NCBI GenBank assembly: GCA_018269005.1
Contig: JAFDVK010000032.1
Coordinates: 248,001 to 312,000 of the forward strand
Reading direction: 5' to 3'
DNA: 64,000 nucleotides
DNA from: Acidobacteriota bacterium
GTDB lineage: Bacteria > Acidobacteriota > Blastocatellia > Pyrinomonadales > Pyrinomonadaceae
Positions 26,543 through 35,436 of this stretch are shown in pieces. Positions within the stretch are counted from its first letter, which is position 1. The number at the start of each line of letters is the position of its first letter. The notes beneath the pieces were generated by a model. That model searched no databases and was not told the DNA's origin. It saw only the letters and a program-made list of their open reading frames with translations. The position numbers were made by a program, and so were the translations under genes.

Positions 26543-27100
26543 CGTCACGCGCTCAATTGCGGAGTAAACGGAGCCCGTCGGTAATAGAACGCTCTCGTAT
26601 AGAACTATCTCGTTCACTGTCCAGGAGACCGGCTCGAAAGGCCGGTCTTCTAGTGCGTGGACGAGTTTCCTGCAGCTCTCGGGAGCCTTGATCCGTCCGA
26701 TGGTGCAATGCGGCGAGAACTCTCTGTGTTCACCTTGCAAATACTCTGCAGGCAGAGCCTCTTCTAGTCCGTTTGCAAGTCCCGTCAGCTCCTCGCGACC
26801 TTCACGAACGCCCAGCCAGATGACGCGCGGCCGCCTCGTATTTGGGAACACGCCCGCTCCTGCCAACGTTATATTGAACAGCTTTGTGAATGTGGCGGCG
26901 GTTCTCACTGCATTGAGTACGTACGCGACCTTGCGGTCATCGACCGGACCAAGGAACCGCAAGGTCAGATGAAGTTTCGCAGGGAACTCCCATTTCACCT
27001 TCGCGTCCGGGAAGTCCTGCTCAGCTGCGGAGATCATACCGGCCGCAGCAGCGCGGGCTTCCTTGGATAGATCGACCGCAATGAACATTCTTTTCGCCAT
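26528..27100 (-). CDS. thpR: RNA 2',3'-cyclic phosphodiesterase
   Basis: 190 aa from the ATG at 27100 (MAKRMFIAVDLS). 2H phosphoesterase fold: the two catalytic histidine motifs are HLTLRFLG (about residue 40) and HCTIGRI (about 127). Opens 2',3'-cyclic phosphates on RNA ends and was first known as 2'-5' RNA ligase. The open frame runs 150 bases further upstream but would overlap mltG. Divergent from mltG with a 39-base gap that must hold both promoters. Confidence 0.88.
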   Translation of the reverse strand: MAKRMFIAVDLSKEARAAAAGMISAAEQDFPDAKVKWEFPAKLHLTLRFLGPVDDRKVAYVLNAVRTAATFTKLFNITLAGAGVFPNTRRPRVIWLGVREGREELTGLANGLEEALPAEYLQGEHREFSPHCTIGRIKAPESCRKLVHALEDRPFEPVSWTVNEIVLYESVLLPTGSVYSAIERVTLFLG

Positions 27101-27139
27101 TTTGCCTACGATTTTCCCGCTTGCTAAACTTTCCCACAA

Positions 27140-28216
27140 ATGAAGCGAATTCTCGCCATAGCATTTATCATCATACTCGCTGTCGTTGTGGCCGCGGCAG
27201 GCACGACGTACTGGATCTTCAATTCGGTAAAGACTCCTCATGAACACACGCATTCTGCCGAGTTCATCCGGATCGAAAAGGGTTCGACGCCAAGACAGAT
27301 CATCGACCGCTTGGCGTCTGACGGCATCATTTCGAGTTCGGCGGCCGCCAACCTATACCTGAGGCTGTTCGGCGACTCGCAAGGCCTTCAGGCGGGCCTG
27401 TATCAATTCAAATCGCCGATCTCGACGCTCGAAGTACTCAAACAGCTTGAAAAGGGACAGGATCTGACGGTCAAGATCACGATCCCCGAGGGCTTCACTC
27501 GCTTCGACATCGCGAAGCGAATTGTCGAGAAATTCGGGAATCTTGAAATGCTTGACGGCGATGCACCTCGCGAGCCTTTCCCTAGCGAGACGGAGATCCT
27601 GAAAATGATGGACGACACCTCGCTTATCATGGACATTTCTCCCAAAGCGGAGAGCCTTGAGGGGTATATGTACCCGACGACCTACACATTCCCGCGGGAT
27701 GCGAAGGCCTCGGACATAATTCGCGCCATGGTCGAACAGTTCCGCAAGTTCTGGAAGCCGGAATGGACGGCCGCTGCGGCTGCAAAAGGCAGGACTCCGA
27801 ACGAGATCGTAACGATCGCGTCCTTGATCGAGACCGAAACTGGCGTCGAAAGCGAACGGCCGATCGTCGCAAGCGTTATCTATAACCGGCTCTCCAAAGG
27901 GATCCCACTCGGCATCGACCAGGCAAACGTTTACCTTGCAAAAATGCAGGGGCGTTGGGACGGCGTGATAAATAGGAGCGACCTTGAGGTCGATTCGCCC
28001 TACAATACGCGCATACACGTCGGATTGCCGCCCGGGCCCATATCTTCGGTTACGGAAAGCTCGATCAAGGCCGCGCTCGAACCTGCACAAACTGACTTCC
28101 TGTTTTACGTTAGGAATGTTGAGGTAAATGACGGCAGTCATTGGTTTTATGCTTCAGCAGCAGAATTCGAGAAAGGCAAGGCAAAATACCAAAAGTGGCT
28201 CGCAGAGCAAAGATAG
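27140..28216 (+). CDS. mltG: Endolytic murein transglycosylase MltG
   Basis: 358 aa, inner-membrane YceG-like enzyme thought to end nascent glycan strands. One N-terminal membrane helix (residues 5-25), a LysM-like segment (EKGSTPRQIIDRLASDGII), and the catalytic domain with IASLIETETGVESER (catalytic Glu), VASVIYNRLSKGIPL, and NTRIHVGLPPGPIS. First gene of an operon with a HAD phosphatase, a PPIase, dtd and a second PPIase. Confidence 0.93.
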   Translation: MKRILAIAFIIILAVVVAAAGTTYWIFNSVKTPHEHTHSAEFIRIEKGSTPRQIIDRLASDGIISSSAAANLYLRLFGDSQGLQAGLYQFKSPISTLEVLKQLEKGQDLTVKITIPEGFTRFDIAKRIVEKFGNLEMLDGDAPREPFPSETEILKMMDDTSLIMDISPKAESLEGYMYPTTYTFPRDAKASDIIRAMVEQFRKFWKPEWTAAAAAKGRTPNEIVTIASLIETETGVESERPIVASVIYNRLSKGIPLGIDQANVYLAKMQGRWDGVINRSDLEVDSPYNTRIHVGLPPGPISSVTESSIKAALEPAQTDFLFYVRNVEVNDGSHWFYASAAEFEKGKAKYQKWLAEQR

Positions 28217-28223
28217 GGGGACG

Positions 28224-29096
28224 ATGATCAAACTCCTTGCCCTCGACCTCGACGGAACAACCTTGGATTCGCATGGCGCGGTCGCTGACTCGACGCGGTC
28301 GGCGATCGCTTCCGCAGAGAACGCCGGTGTGCTGGTCACGATCGCGACCGGAAGGCGCTTTCGCGATGCACGGCCGCTCGGTCTTGAACTTCGGCTCAAT
28401 GCCCCGCTCATCACGCACAACGGCGCTCTCCTAAAATTCGCCGATTCGGGCGAAACCGCCGCATTCTCAACCCTTACAACCGAGACCGCGGTTGCATTGA
28501 TGGAGATCGGGCGGTCCGTGGACTCGCATCCGATGGTCAGCACTGACCCTTTGGGCGAAGGCTTGCTCCTCTTTGACCGGACCTCGCTCGAAACGCCAGC
28601 ACTCGAAAGCCATATACGATGGTCAGATCGACTTCATGGGGCCGTCGGCCGCAACGGCTTAAAAATGGTCGATAACATCGCTTTGGCCGTTAGTGAAGCG
28701 GTAGTTGTCCATATTTCGTTCTCGGGAGCGGTTCTTGCGATGGAGTCGCTGGCGAAGCGGCTTTCAGATGCCCTGCCCGAACGCATAAAGGTACTCAAAA
28801 CCGTTTACCCAAGGCGCGACTTCACGTTGCTCGACATTTTGCCTCCTGACGCTTCTAAAGGGCACGGCGTCGCGAAGCTCGCATCGCTCAGCTCGATCAC
28901 GCGAGATGAAGTGATGGCGATAGGCGATAATTTCAATGACCTCGATATGCTCGAATACGCCGGAACGCCGGTCGTTATGGGAAACGCTGACCAAAGTTTG
29001 CTTGAGCGCCGCGAATTTTATACAACATTAACTAACGACGAAGGCGGTGTCGCCGCCGCGATAGAACGATTTATTTTGAACAAGGAGAACATTTAG
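28224..29096 (+). CDS. HAD-superfamily hydrolase, Cof type
   Basis: 290 aa phosphatase, cytoplasmic. Motif I DLDGTTLDSHG near the start, motif II TIATGRRF, a C2-type cap in the middle, motif III lysine near SKGHGVAKL, and motif IV GDNFNDLDML. Substrates of Cof-type enzymes are usually sugar phosphates or nucleotides. Start at the ATG 28224 with GGGGG upstream; eight bases after mltG. Stop overlaps the GTG of the next gene. Confidence 0.88.
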   Translation: MIKLLALDLDGTTLDSHGAVADSTRSAIASAENAGVLVTIATGRRFRDARPLGLELRLNAPLITHNGALLKFADSGETAAFSTLTTETAVALMEIGRSVDSHPMVSTDPLGEGLLLFDRTSLETPALESHIRWSDRLHGAVGRNGLKMVDNIALAVSEAVVVHISFSGAVLAMESLAKRLSDALPERIKVLKTVYPRRDFTLLDILPPDASKGHGVAKLASLSSITRDEVMAIGDNFNDLDMLEYAGTPVVMGNADQSLLERREFYTTLTNDEGGVAAAIERFILNKENI

Positions 29097-29590
29097 TGGC
29101 AAATAGAATTGCAGTTTTAGAGACGAATAAGGGTACGATCAAATTCGAACTTTTAGAAGATCAGGCGCCGAAGACGACCGAGAATTTCCGGCTTCTGGCG
29201 GACAAGAACTACTACGACGGCGTGATCTTTCACCGCGTCATCCCGAATTTCATGATCCAGGGCGGCGATCCGCTCGGCGCAGGCTACGGCGGCGAATCCG
29301 CTTGGGGCGGCAAGTTCGATGATGAGATCGACCGCGGGTCGATGCTCTACGCAGGCCTTTACGACAAAGGCACGGTCGCAATGGCGAATTCCGGCCCGAA
29401 CACCAACGGTTCGCAGTTCTTCATCATGCACGTCGATTATCCGCTGCCGCCGAGCTACTCGAAATTCGGCAAGGTTATCGAAGGCCAAGAGGTCGTCGAT
29501 ATCATTGCGAACGTGCCGCGCAGCCCAAGCGATAAGCCGCTCGAACCCGTCGTCATGGAGCGTGTCTTTATCGAGGATGCAGGAGAATAG
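29096..29590 (+). CDS. Peptidylprolyl isomerase, cyclophilin type (cytoplasmic)
   Basis: 164 aa, catalyses cis-trans isomerisation at proline. Starts with GTG that overlaps the HAD stop (TAGTG), with AAGGAG nine bases before. Motifs: FHRVIPNFMIQGGDP (active-site Arg, Phe, Gln) and NSGPNTNGSQFFI. No signal peptide. The segment after the first motif carries a short insertion typical of bacterial single-domain cyclophilins. A second, lipoprotein cyclophilin lies three genes downstream. Confidence 0.93.
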   Translation: MANRIAVLETNKGTIKFELLEDQAPKTTENFRLLADKNYYDGVIFHRVIPNFMIQGGDPLGAGYGGESAWGGKFDDEIDRGSMLYAGLYDKGTVAMANSGPNTNGSQFFIMHVDYPLPPSYSKFGKVIEGQEVVDIIANVPRSPSDKPLEPVVMERVFIEDAGE

Positions 29591-30040
29591 ATGCGAGCGG
29601 TCGTCCAGCGGGTGTCGAGAGCGAAGGTTACCGTTGAAGGCGTCATAACAGGCGAGATCGGACGCGGTATCCTTCTTCTTCTGGGCATCTCAAAGGACGA
29701 CACGACCGCAGATGCGGATCACGTACTCGACAAGGTCATCAATCTCCGCATTTTCGACGATCATGCAGGCCAGATGAATCTCTCGCTAATTGATGCTGAC
29801 TGTGGAATGCTTGTTGTTTCGCAGTTTACTCTTTATGGCGACACTCGCCGCGGACGGCGTCCGTCGTACATTCAAGCGGCACCTCCGGATTCGGCAAAAG
29901 GACTTTACGAATATTTCGTAATGCGTGCGGCAGAAAAGGTGAATCCGCTCGCCACCGGGCAATTTCAGGCGATGATGGATGTCGAACTCGTCAACGACGG
30001 TCCGGTAACGATCATTCTCGACAGCGAAAAAACGATATGA
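29591..30040 (+). CDS. dtd: D-aminoacyl-tRNA deacylase
   Basis: 149 aa; removes D-amino acids mischarged on tRNA. N-terminal MRAVVQRVSRAKVTVEG is diagnostic, followed by LLLLGISKDD, SQFTLYGDTRRGRRPSY and the Gly-cisPro-type motif NDGPVTI. Adjacent to the preceding stop without a gap; its stop overlaps the next ATG. Likely cotranscribed with the PPIases. Confidence 0.95.
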   Translation: MRAVVQRVSRAKVTVEGVITGEIGRGILLLLGISKDDTTADADHVLDKVINLRIFDDHAGQMNLSLIDADCGMLVVSQFTLYGDTRRGRRPSYIQAAPPDSAKGLYEYFVMRAAEKVNPLATGQFQAMMDVELVNDGPVTIILDSEKTI

Positions 30041-30681
30041 ATAAGAAAAAGGCAGTCTTAGCCGCAACTCTACTTTCTCTCTCGATGATCCTCGGTGCCT
30101 GTGGCAATTCGACCTCATCGAACGGCAAAACCGCCAATGCCGATGTAAAGAAAGGCGTCACGCCGGTCGCCGATCCGGAAGTTGCGGTCATCCACATGGA
30201 GAACTCCGCCGCCTACGGGGACATCACCATCGAACTCTATTCGAATATCGCCCCGAAGATGGTCGAGCGGTTCAAGACGCTTGCCAAGAACGGCACATAT
30301 AACGGAGTTACCTGGCATCGCGTGAACCAGAGCGTCATACAGTCGGGCGACCCGCTCTCGAAGGACAACGACCCGAAGAACGACGGCACGGGCAAATCAG
30401 ATCTTCCGAACGTGCCGGCCGAATTCAGCGATCTCAAATACGACACCGGCATCGTCGGTGCGGCTCGCGGCCCGGATAACAACTCAGCGAACTCACAATT
30501 CTTTATCACGCTAAAACGTGAGCAGGGTTTCGACAACCGCTACACGATCTTCGGCAAGGTCATCAACGGTATGAACTCTGCGATGCTGATCTCCGGCGTT
30601 CAGCCAAAGGAGGGTGAGCGGCCCGTCGAACCGATCCGCATCAAGAACATCGAGATCGTACCCGCGGCGTCCGCAAAATGA
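30037..30681 (+). CDS. Lipoprotein peptidylprolyl isomerase, cyclophilin type
   Basis: 214 aa. Signal peptide with lipobox LGAC (Cys24) anchors it to a membrane facing the periplasm. Cyclophilin core: NGVTWHRVNQSVIQSGDP and NSANSQFFITLKREQGF, with an inserted Asp/Asn/Lys-rich loop (SKDNDPKNDGTG) between them. Probably a periplasmic folding helper. Last protein gene of the mltG operon; tRNA-Arg starts 17 bases later. Confidence 0.9.
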   Translation: MNKKKAVLAATLLSLSMILGACGNSTSSNGKTANADVKKGVTPVADPEVAVIHMENSAAYGDITIELYSNIAPKMVERFKTLAKNGTYNGVTWHRVNQSVIQSGDPLSKDNDPKNDGTGKSDLPNVPAEFSDLKYDTGIVGAARGPDNNSANSQFFITLKREQGFDNRYTIFGKVINGMNSAMLISGVQPKEGERPVEPIRIKNIEIVPAASAK

Positions 30682-30698
30682 TACAATCTTGAATTCAC

Positions 30699-30774
30699 GC
30701 TCGCGTAGCTCAGTGGATAGAGTGCTTCCCTCCGAAGGAAGAAGTCGCAGGTTCGAATCCCGCCGCGAGTACCA
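30699..30774 (+). tRNA. tRNA-Arg (anticodon CCG)
   Basis: Acceptor GCTCGCG (30699-30705) pairs with CGCGAGT (30764-30770) with a first G-U pair; D arm TAGCTCAGTGGATAGAG; anticodon stem CTTCC/GGAAG around CTCCGAA (anticodon CCG); T loop GTTCGAATC; templated ACCA end (30771-30774). A TACAAT (30682-30687) lies where a -10 box would be. Reads CGG codons. Confidence 0.95.
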
Positions 30775-30841
30775 TTTTCTACCGAAAAGCTGGTCGATCT
30801 CCCCAAACTTCAGTGTCCCAGGCAGACGCTCGTAGGACAAC

Positions 30842-30905
30842 TCTGGGACAGCTCTTGGGACAAATAAGTGAAGTGTTGTCAACAACTTAAACGATCTGTC
30901 CCAGA
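30842..30905. repeat. TGGGACA inverted and direct repeats next to tRNA-Arg
   Basis: TCTGGGACAG (30842-30851) is inverted perfectly at CTGTCCCAGA (30896-30905); a further TTGGGACAAA lies between, and GTGTCCCAGG at about 30820. The sequence resembles the TTGTCCCATC/GATGGGACAA palindrome at 10224-10250. Position 70 bases after a tRNA 3' end is suggestive of an old integration site, but no integrase remains. Confidence 0.5.
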
Positions 30906-31741
30906 ATTTCGAAAAAAATCAGACCACATTTTCCATTCTCAATTCGCCGTTTTCAGTTCTCCCGGAGGTGGCTTGCCGCATCGCAGTGCGGTCGGGCTTG
31001 CCCGACCGAAGGTCTCACAAAGCGGGTCTTGGAGGCGGCTCGGCCGCCGACAAATCCCTCTGTCGCTCCTAACGGAGCTCCAGGATCAATTTTGCGACCT
31101 TTTTCCCAAGGTTGCGGCCGAGGCGGCCTTACCCTGGGCTATAATCTCGCGTCCCCTACGGGGACGAAACCGGTCGGCTCCATCGGAGCCGCACGTTTGT
31201 AGCACGCCTCAGCCAACGCACCACCTCGGAGGCGGTTCGCCGCCAATGGCCTCGCATAGCCACGTCGTTTACGGCGTGGGTGCCAACGGCAAATGAATCC
31301 TCGGAGGCGGCTTGGCCGCCGACAAGTCTCTGTCGCGTGCTTCGCACGCTCCGGGAGAATATTGAGGAAAAGCTCACCACGAGCTGAAGCTCGTGGCAAT
31401 TCAGCGGCCTTACCCTGGGCTAGTATCTCTCGTCCCCTACGGGGACGACCTGATCAATCTCAGACTGAAATAAACTTCGAGATGCAAACCTTTGCGGTCT
31501 TTGCGGGGTTTCGCTTGGCGGCCTTAGTCTTTTCAAACCGAGATCGTAAACGCAAAGAACGCAAAGGAGACGCAGAGTTCGCAAAGGCTTGGATGAGACG
31601 AGAACGACTGGTCAGCCACGAATACACGAATCTCAGAACTGAACTTCTAGACCACGACCGATGAGCCACGAATGCACGGATCGGAAGCCGATATAAAATC
31701 TCAGATCTGAAATTTGAAATTTGAAAGATCGACCCCAAACG

Positions 31742-31818
31742 TGACACTTGACGCCTGACACCTGAAACGCGACACCTGATGCCTGACACCTGCAACCTGA
31801 CACCCCAAACCTCGAACC
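31742..31818. repeat. Eleven tandem heptamers, consensus TGACACC
   Basis: Seventy-seven bases divide into eleven successive 7-base units without a slip: TGACACT, TGACGCC, TGACACC, TGAAACG, CGACACC, TGATGCC, TGACACC, TGCAACC, TGACACC, CCAAACC, TCGAACC. The degeneracy at unit edges with a fixed period is like the short tandemly repeated repetitive (STRR) heptamers described in filamentous cyanobacteria. Confidence 0.85.
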
Positions 31819-31901
31819 TTAACTCAGTTTGTCAATGAACAAACGGCCGTCTCGACCGTGTTGTCATCATAGCGAAACGACGCGCCTGTTTGAAGCACAA
31901 A

Positions 31902-31958
31902 CCGCACAGAATGTATCAAACCGCACAAAACGACACATTCCGCACAAAATGTATCAAA
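31902..31958. repeat. Three tandem 19-bp repeats (iteron-like)
   Basis: Units start at 31902, 31921 and 31940. Units 1 and 3 (CCGCACARAATGTATCAAA) differ at one base; unit 2 keeps CCGCACAAAA then diverges. A partial fourth GCACAAAATG lies at 31969. Period of 19 is close to two helical turns, as in protein-binding iterons. No replication gene is near. Confidence 0.75.
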
Positions 31959-32074
31959 GTGCACGATTTGCACAAAATGCAAAGTGGTCCGTGTGGATGG
32001 TCAGGAGGGATTTGCCGAGTGGTCTCGGCACTTAGGTCGTTGAGGCGGCCTGCCGCCGGTGAGGGGACCTGTTG

Positions 32075-32632
32075 CTATGGATGAGTCCAGCGAGGAACGA
32101 TCAGCGGCAACCGCTGATCGCCAAGAAACGCTTCGAATTTTCCGTCGCCATCTTCGTCAACGAGAAAATAGATGAAAATAAGTCCGCTGCCCTCAAATCT
32201 ATTCGTTTCGGAATCAAAGGCAGCCTTTTGGGCCGAGAACTGGTAAGCGAAGGCCTTCTCCGACCTCGCAAACCGCCGGACCGACAAGATCCTAACTTTA
32301 CCGTACTTTCTCCCGATCAGGTCGAATGGTTCGTCAATGACAAGATCATCCGGAACGTAATCCGCGACATCGACTTCTACACTATTTCCAAAACTGTCGT
32401 TCAGCCTTTCAGTAGATCGTCGCCGTATCTCACGCGTCTCAAGCACGGGCAGAGTCCAGCCATTTTCATTGACCCATACGCCATCGGCACGCTGAAAAAC
32501 GGGTGAATCCTGCGAAGCGGAAGGCAAGGTTTCGTGGCCAGGCACTTTCGCTGATCTATCACATCCGGCGGCACAAACGGTAAGGAAAATGATAGAGAGA
32601 TTGAAAGCCTGTCTCGCGATCAGTGGCATCAT
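32075..32632 (-). CDS. Lipoprotein, function unknown
   Basis: 185 aa with a hydrophobic leader ending CAAGC, a plausible lipobox (Cys24). The mature part has a central VDVADYVPDDLVIDEPFDLIG and ends with an acidic FLVDEDGDGKFEAFLGDQRLPL segment, an EF-hand or FG-GAP-like calcium loop. No family named. Codes toward the repeat mosaic and follows the peptidase gene at 32702 in the same direction. Confidence 0.65.
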   Translation of the reverse strand: MMPLIARQAFNLSIIFLTVCAAGCDRSAKVPGHETLPSASQDSPVFQRADGVWVNENGWTLPVLETREIRRRSTERLNDSFGNSVEVDVADYVPDDLVIDEPFDLIGRKYGKVRILSVRRFARSEKAFAYQFSAQKAAFDSETNRFEGSGLIFIYFLVDEDGDGKFEAFLGDQRLPLIVPRWTHP

Positions 32633-32701
32633 CGCTCTAAGGGGTCGGTCTGTGCCGGATCAGGGATCTGAACTCCTGATCGGCTGCGGACGATCTTGAA
32701 A

Positions 32702-35284
32702 TCAGTGCATCCGCAGCATTGGGTCGCCGAGGAGCACCCATGAAACACGAACATCGTGGGCATTGGGGAGCTGCTGTTTGGCGTCGAGTATCAGATCTCC
32801 GATCCGCAGGATGCTGCCATCTCCGGTCTTCGAATAAAAGCGTTTCGCCATCACTTCCTGAACGTCGGGAGTAGTTTTCCCTGTCGAAGCCCAAACAGCT
32901 GCGGCACCGCGGTCCGGCCACTCAAGCAGGTTCTCGGAAAGACTATAGCCGTAAAGATTCAAGAAATATCCGTTCAGGCAAGTTAGAAGCGTATAGGTGC
33001 TTGGGGCTGTGGTGTTCGTAAGCTGCCCAACGTGAGAGCTGCCGAAAAAACTGCTTGACGCCCAGATTCCGATCGTGCCGTGTCCCGAATAGTTCACAAG
33101 ATACTTGCCCGTATTCATCGATGCCATCAGCGTCGTATGTGAATTCGGATCGCCGCGGCCGACCATATCAGCCGAGGTTCCGGAAGGAAGCATATCGCGG
33201 ATCCTTCCGCTCATCGCCTGAAAGTCGTATCCGTCGGGGAGATCGTATGCGAACAACGTCCCGCGGCTCAGGCTTCGAACACCGTTCTCCCAGACGATCG
33301 TCTTGTCGAGAGCGGCTTGTATATCCTCCGGAGCCCTTCCGGGAATGCGTCCGATCGCGATCTCAGAAAGACCGTCCTCGTTGAAATCGCCCATCGCCTC
33401 GTCGCTGCCGGTCTCGGTATAGACGGTGTTGACCATGCGGGTCGGAATATCGTTGTTGTAGCCCTGATCTTCCGGGGAAAGGTCGTAATCCTTCGGGTTC
33501 TCGCTGGCACCGCCGAGGATCAATGCGTAATTCGGAGGCGTCGCCCAATTCTGCTTCACAAAACGGAAAAAGCTGTTTACCGCTTCCCAATTCTTCAGGC
33601 CATAGGAGAACTCATCGTAAATATCGTCGGCATCGACGAGTTTGACGGCAATTCCCTGTGATTGCCGGAACGTCGCCCAATCCTGTGCCTGCTGTGCATA
33701 AGGGCGATAGTAGATGATCACAAGGTCCGCCGCATTCGCGGTGTTTCGAAGATCGCTCGGCAGGTTCGGCTCGACAGAAAAGACGGGCTCCGCCGATGCG
33801 GAATCCATCGCGTAGAAGACGCGGCCGCGCGTCGCAGGAAGGCGAAGTTCAAATCCGTTGTCGCCGGAAGCGATATTCAGGTTGCCGTATTCCGCCACGC
33901 TTGCTTCATTTGTAACGTCGAAAAGCCTTATCGAACTGGTCGGAAAGCCCTTGACCGTCGAGCGTTTGTAGTTCTGCGTATAAAACTCGGTCTTCCCGTT
34001 TGCCGCCAGATAGTTTCGCGGATAGCTGATCTTTATACCATCAAAAAACGAAATATCTGTCGCACTGCTGCCGTTCATTTCGAGGGTGTTCGTTCCCTCG
34101 ACGAGCAGTGATGCAGGGATCGAGCCATTGAACACAAGCGGTATCTGTCCAAAACCGACAGCGTTGCCGAGCGTGGTTCCGTTGAGCTTTAGAGAGACCG
34201 AATGAGATTGAACCGTAAAACCCTGAAGGGCGATTCGGATCGGAACACTGCCAGCGGACGGATCGACGCCGGATAGCGTGAACGAATATGCTACCGGTGT
34301 ATCCAGCACCATACGGCCCCACCAATTCTCGGCATCTCCATTTAGGATCGTATTAACATACTGCTTACGCTCAACGCTCTCAAACGTCTGATCGTAGCGA
34401 GCGGCGGTCACGTTTCCGCCAAGCGGACGCAAAGATCTGTGAGCAAATCGTTTTCCAACGCCCATTCCGCTTGTCAAATAATAGATGCGGGTGTTTGTCT
34501 CGATCGTATCGATGCCGCGTCCAAAGAATTCGATAAACTGGCCGCTCGGATCGACGTTCATTGCAACTTCGTTGCCGTCCACAAATAACTGCCACGTCGC
34601 CGGATCGCTGCTGACATCAAAATTCACCGCCGCAAGTTCGGACGCCGTAACGCGATAGAATCCTGTCTTCTTGATACCGAGCTTTGCTCCGTTGAAAGTG
34701 GAAAGCCTCCGCTGCATTCGGGGATTTGGTTTTGAGACCGATGAAAGCATCTCATCTCTAAGTTCCTTCGGCAGTCCGAGCGTCGAGGTGGATAGATCTG
34801 ACGGAGAGGCTGTTCGTGAGATGCGATAAGGTGCGGCGGCACGTTCAAATTCCCCATTAAGCCTGCCATCATAGATCGCCGAGGTGGCCTGAGATCTCGA
34901 ACGCGCACCATTCAGGTAGATCGTCTCGTAGAAATACGCACTTCCGGCCGCACCCTGCTTGTCGAAGTACTGGAATGTAGAACCTTCTTCCCCTTGCACA
35001 CCGTTCTTAAGGGCCGGGCCGGCAATAATGACCGCATTGACCTGTGCGACCCCATCAGATGTCAGACGAAAGACATTAAACCCGACAACAGACGCATCGC
35101 TGCCGAGAGTCCACTTCAGCAGGACACCACCGCCGTCTGTAACTGCCGAGAACGACGCCCTGGCCTGCTCTTCAGACACTTGAGGCTCACCAAGCCGCAC
35201 ACCGGTTCTCACGGATTGGGCAAGAGTCGCCTGCGGAATCGAGAGAACCAAGGAGAGAAGCGGAAAGAATAGTACCCTTCGCAT
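32702..35284 (-). CDS. Secreted gingipain-like (C25) cysteine peptidase
   Basis: 860 aa from the ATG at 35284 (MRRVLFFPLL, signal peptide ending TLAQS). The N-terminal half is beta-rich, including a fibronectin-type segment (VLLKWTLGSDASVVGFNVFR). The C-terminal half has the C25 fold: DLVIIYYRPYAQQAQDW, AIGRIPGRAPEDI, the catalytic His in NYSGHGTIGIW and the catalytic Cys in LLTCLNGYF. It ends WVLLGDPMLRMH, the usual end of the catalytic domain, so it lacks the long C-terminal adhesin or sorting regions of gingipains. Secretion route unknown. Confidence 0.85.
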   Translation of the reverse strand: MRRVLFFPLLSLVLSIPQATLAQSVRTGVRLGEPQVSEEQARASFSAVTDGGGVLLKWTLGSDASVVGFNVFRLTSDGVAQVNAVIIAGPALKNGVQGEEGSTFQYFDKQGAAGSAYFYETIYLNGARSRSQATSAIYDGRLNGEFERAAAPYRISRTASPSDLSTSTLGLPKELRDEMLSSVSKPNPRMQRRLSTFNGAKLGIKKTGFYRVTASELAAVNFDVSSDPATWQLFVDGNEVAMNVDPSGQFIEFFGRGIDTIETNTRIYYLTSGMGVGKRFAHRSLRPLGGNVTAARYDQTFESVERKQYVNTILNGDAENWWGRMVLDTPVAYSFTLSGVDPSAGSVPIRIALQGFTVQSHSVSLKLNGTTLGNAVGFGQIPLVFNGSIPASLLVEGTNTLEMNGSSATDISFFDGIKISYPRNYLAANGKTEFYTQNYKRSTVKGFPTSSIRLFDVTNEASVAEYGNLNIASGDNGFELRLPATRGRVFYAMDSASAEPVFSVEPNLPSDLRNTANAADLVIIYYRPYAQQAQDWATFRQSQGIAVKLVDADDIYDEFSYGLKNWEAVNSFFRFVKQNWATPPNYALILGGASENPKDYDLSPEDQGYNNDIPTRMVNTVYTETGSDEAMGDFNEDGLSEIAIGRIPGRAPEDIQAALDKTIVWENGVRSLSRGTLFAYDLPDGYDFQAMSGRIRDMLPSGTSADMVGRGDPNSHTTLMASMNTGKYLVNYSGHGTIGIWASSSFFGSSHVGQLTNTTAPSTYTLLTCLNGYFLNLYGYSLSENLLEWPDRGAAAVWASTGKTTPDVQEVMAKRFYSKTGDGSILRIGDLILDAKQQLPNAHDVRVSWVLLGDPMLRMH

Positions 35285-35436
35285 AAAAACTACCTTCGCG
35301 TTTGAGTGTTGAGGTTCCGAGTCGCATGACCTTGATTCGAACCACAGATCAAAGCCATCCCATAAGTTAGACCGAAACCGCCAAAAACGCAATCTAATAA
35401 ACACGGCGTCATCGGCGGTCAAAGTACATAAGAGCT

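Larger units (their letters stand above)
30775..32074. repeat. 1.3 kb gene-free mosaic of short repeats
   Basis: No protein gene is credible here; open frames read through repeats. Contents from left: TGGGACA repeats; a 39-base element (30970-31008) identical to one inverted arm at 51968-52006; GC-closed hairpins (GGCGGC/GCCGCC types, GCGTGC-TTC-GCACGC, CACGAGC-TGAA-GCTCGTG, GTCCCC-TAC-GGGGAC twice, at 31152-31166 and 31432-31446) to about 31450; CTTTGCGG/CGCAAAG repeats (31487-31577); CACGAAT repeats; heptamers (31742-31818); and 19-bp tandem repeats (31902-31958). Confidence 0.8.

Noticed and set aside
30775..30910. Integrated element beside tRNA-Arg
   Set aside because: No integrase gene and no second copy of the tRNA 3' end were found in the window; only suggestive repeats remain, so it is kept as a finding and not as a mobile element.
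30868..31296. 142-residue open frame in the repeat mosaic
   Set aside because: Its translation is just the palindromic repeats read through (recurring RPLRGR and LPHRSAVGLARP strings that also appear from the 51.8-52.0 kb repeats); not a protein gene.
31902..31958. 19-bp repeats as a CRISPR array
   Set aside because: Units abut directly with no spacers, and there are no cas genes.
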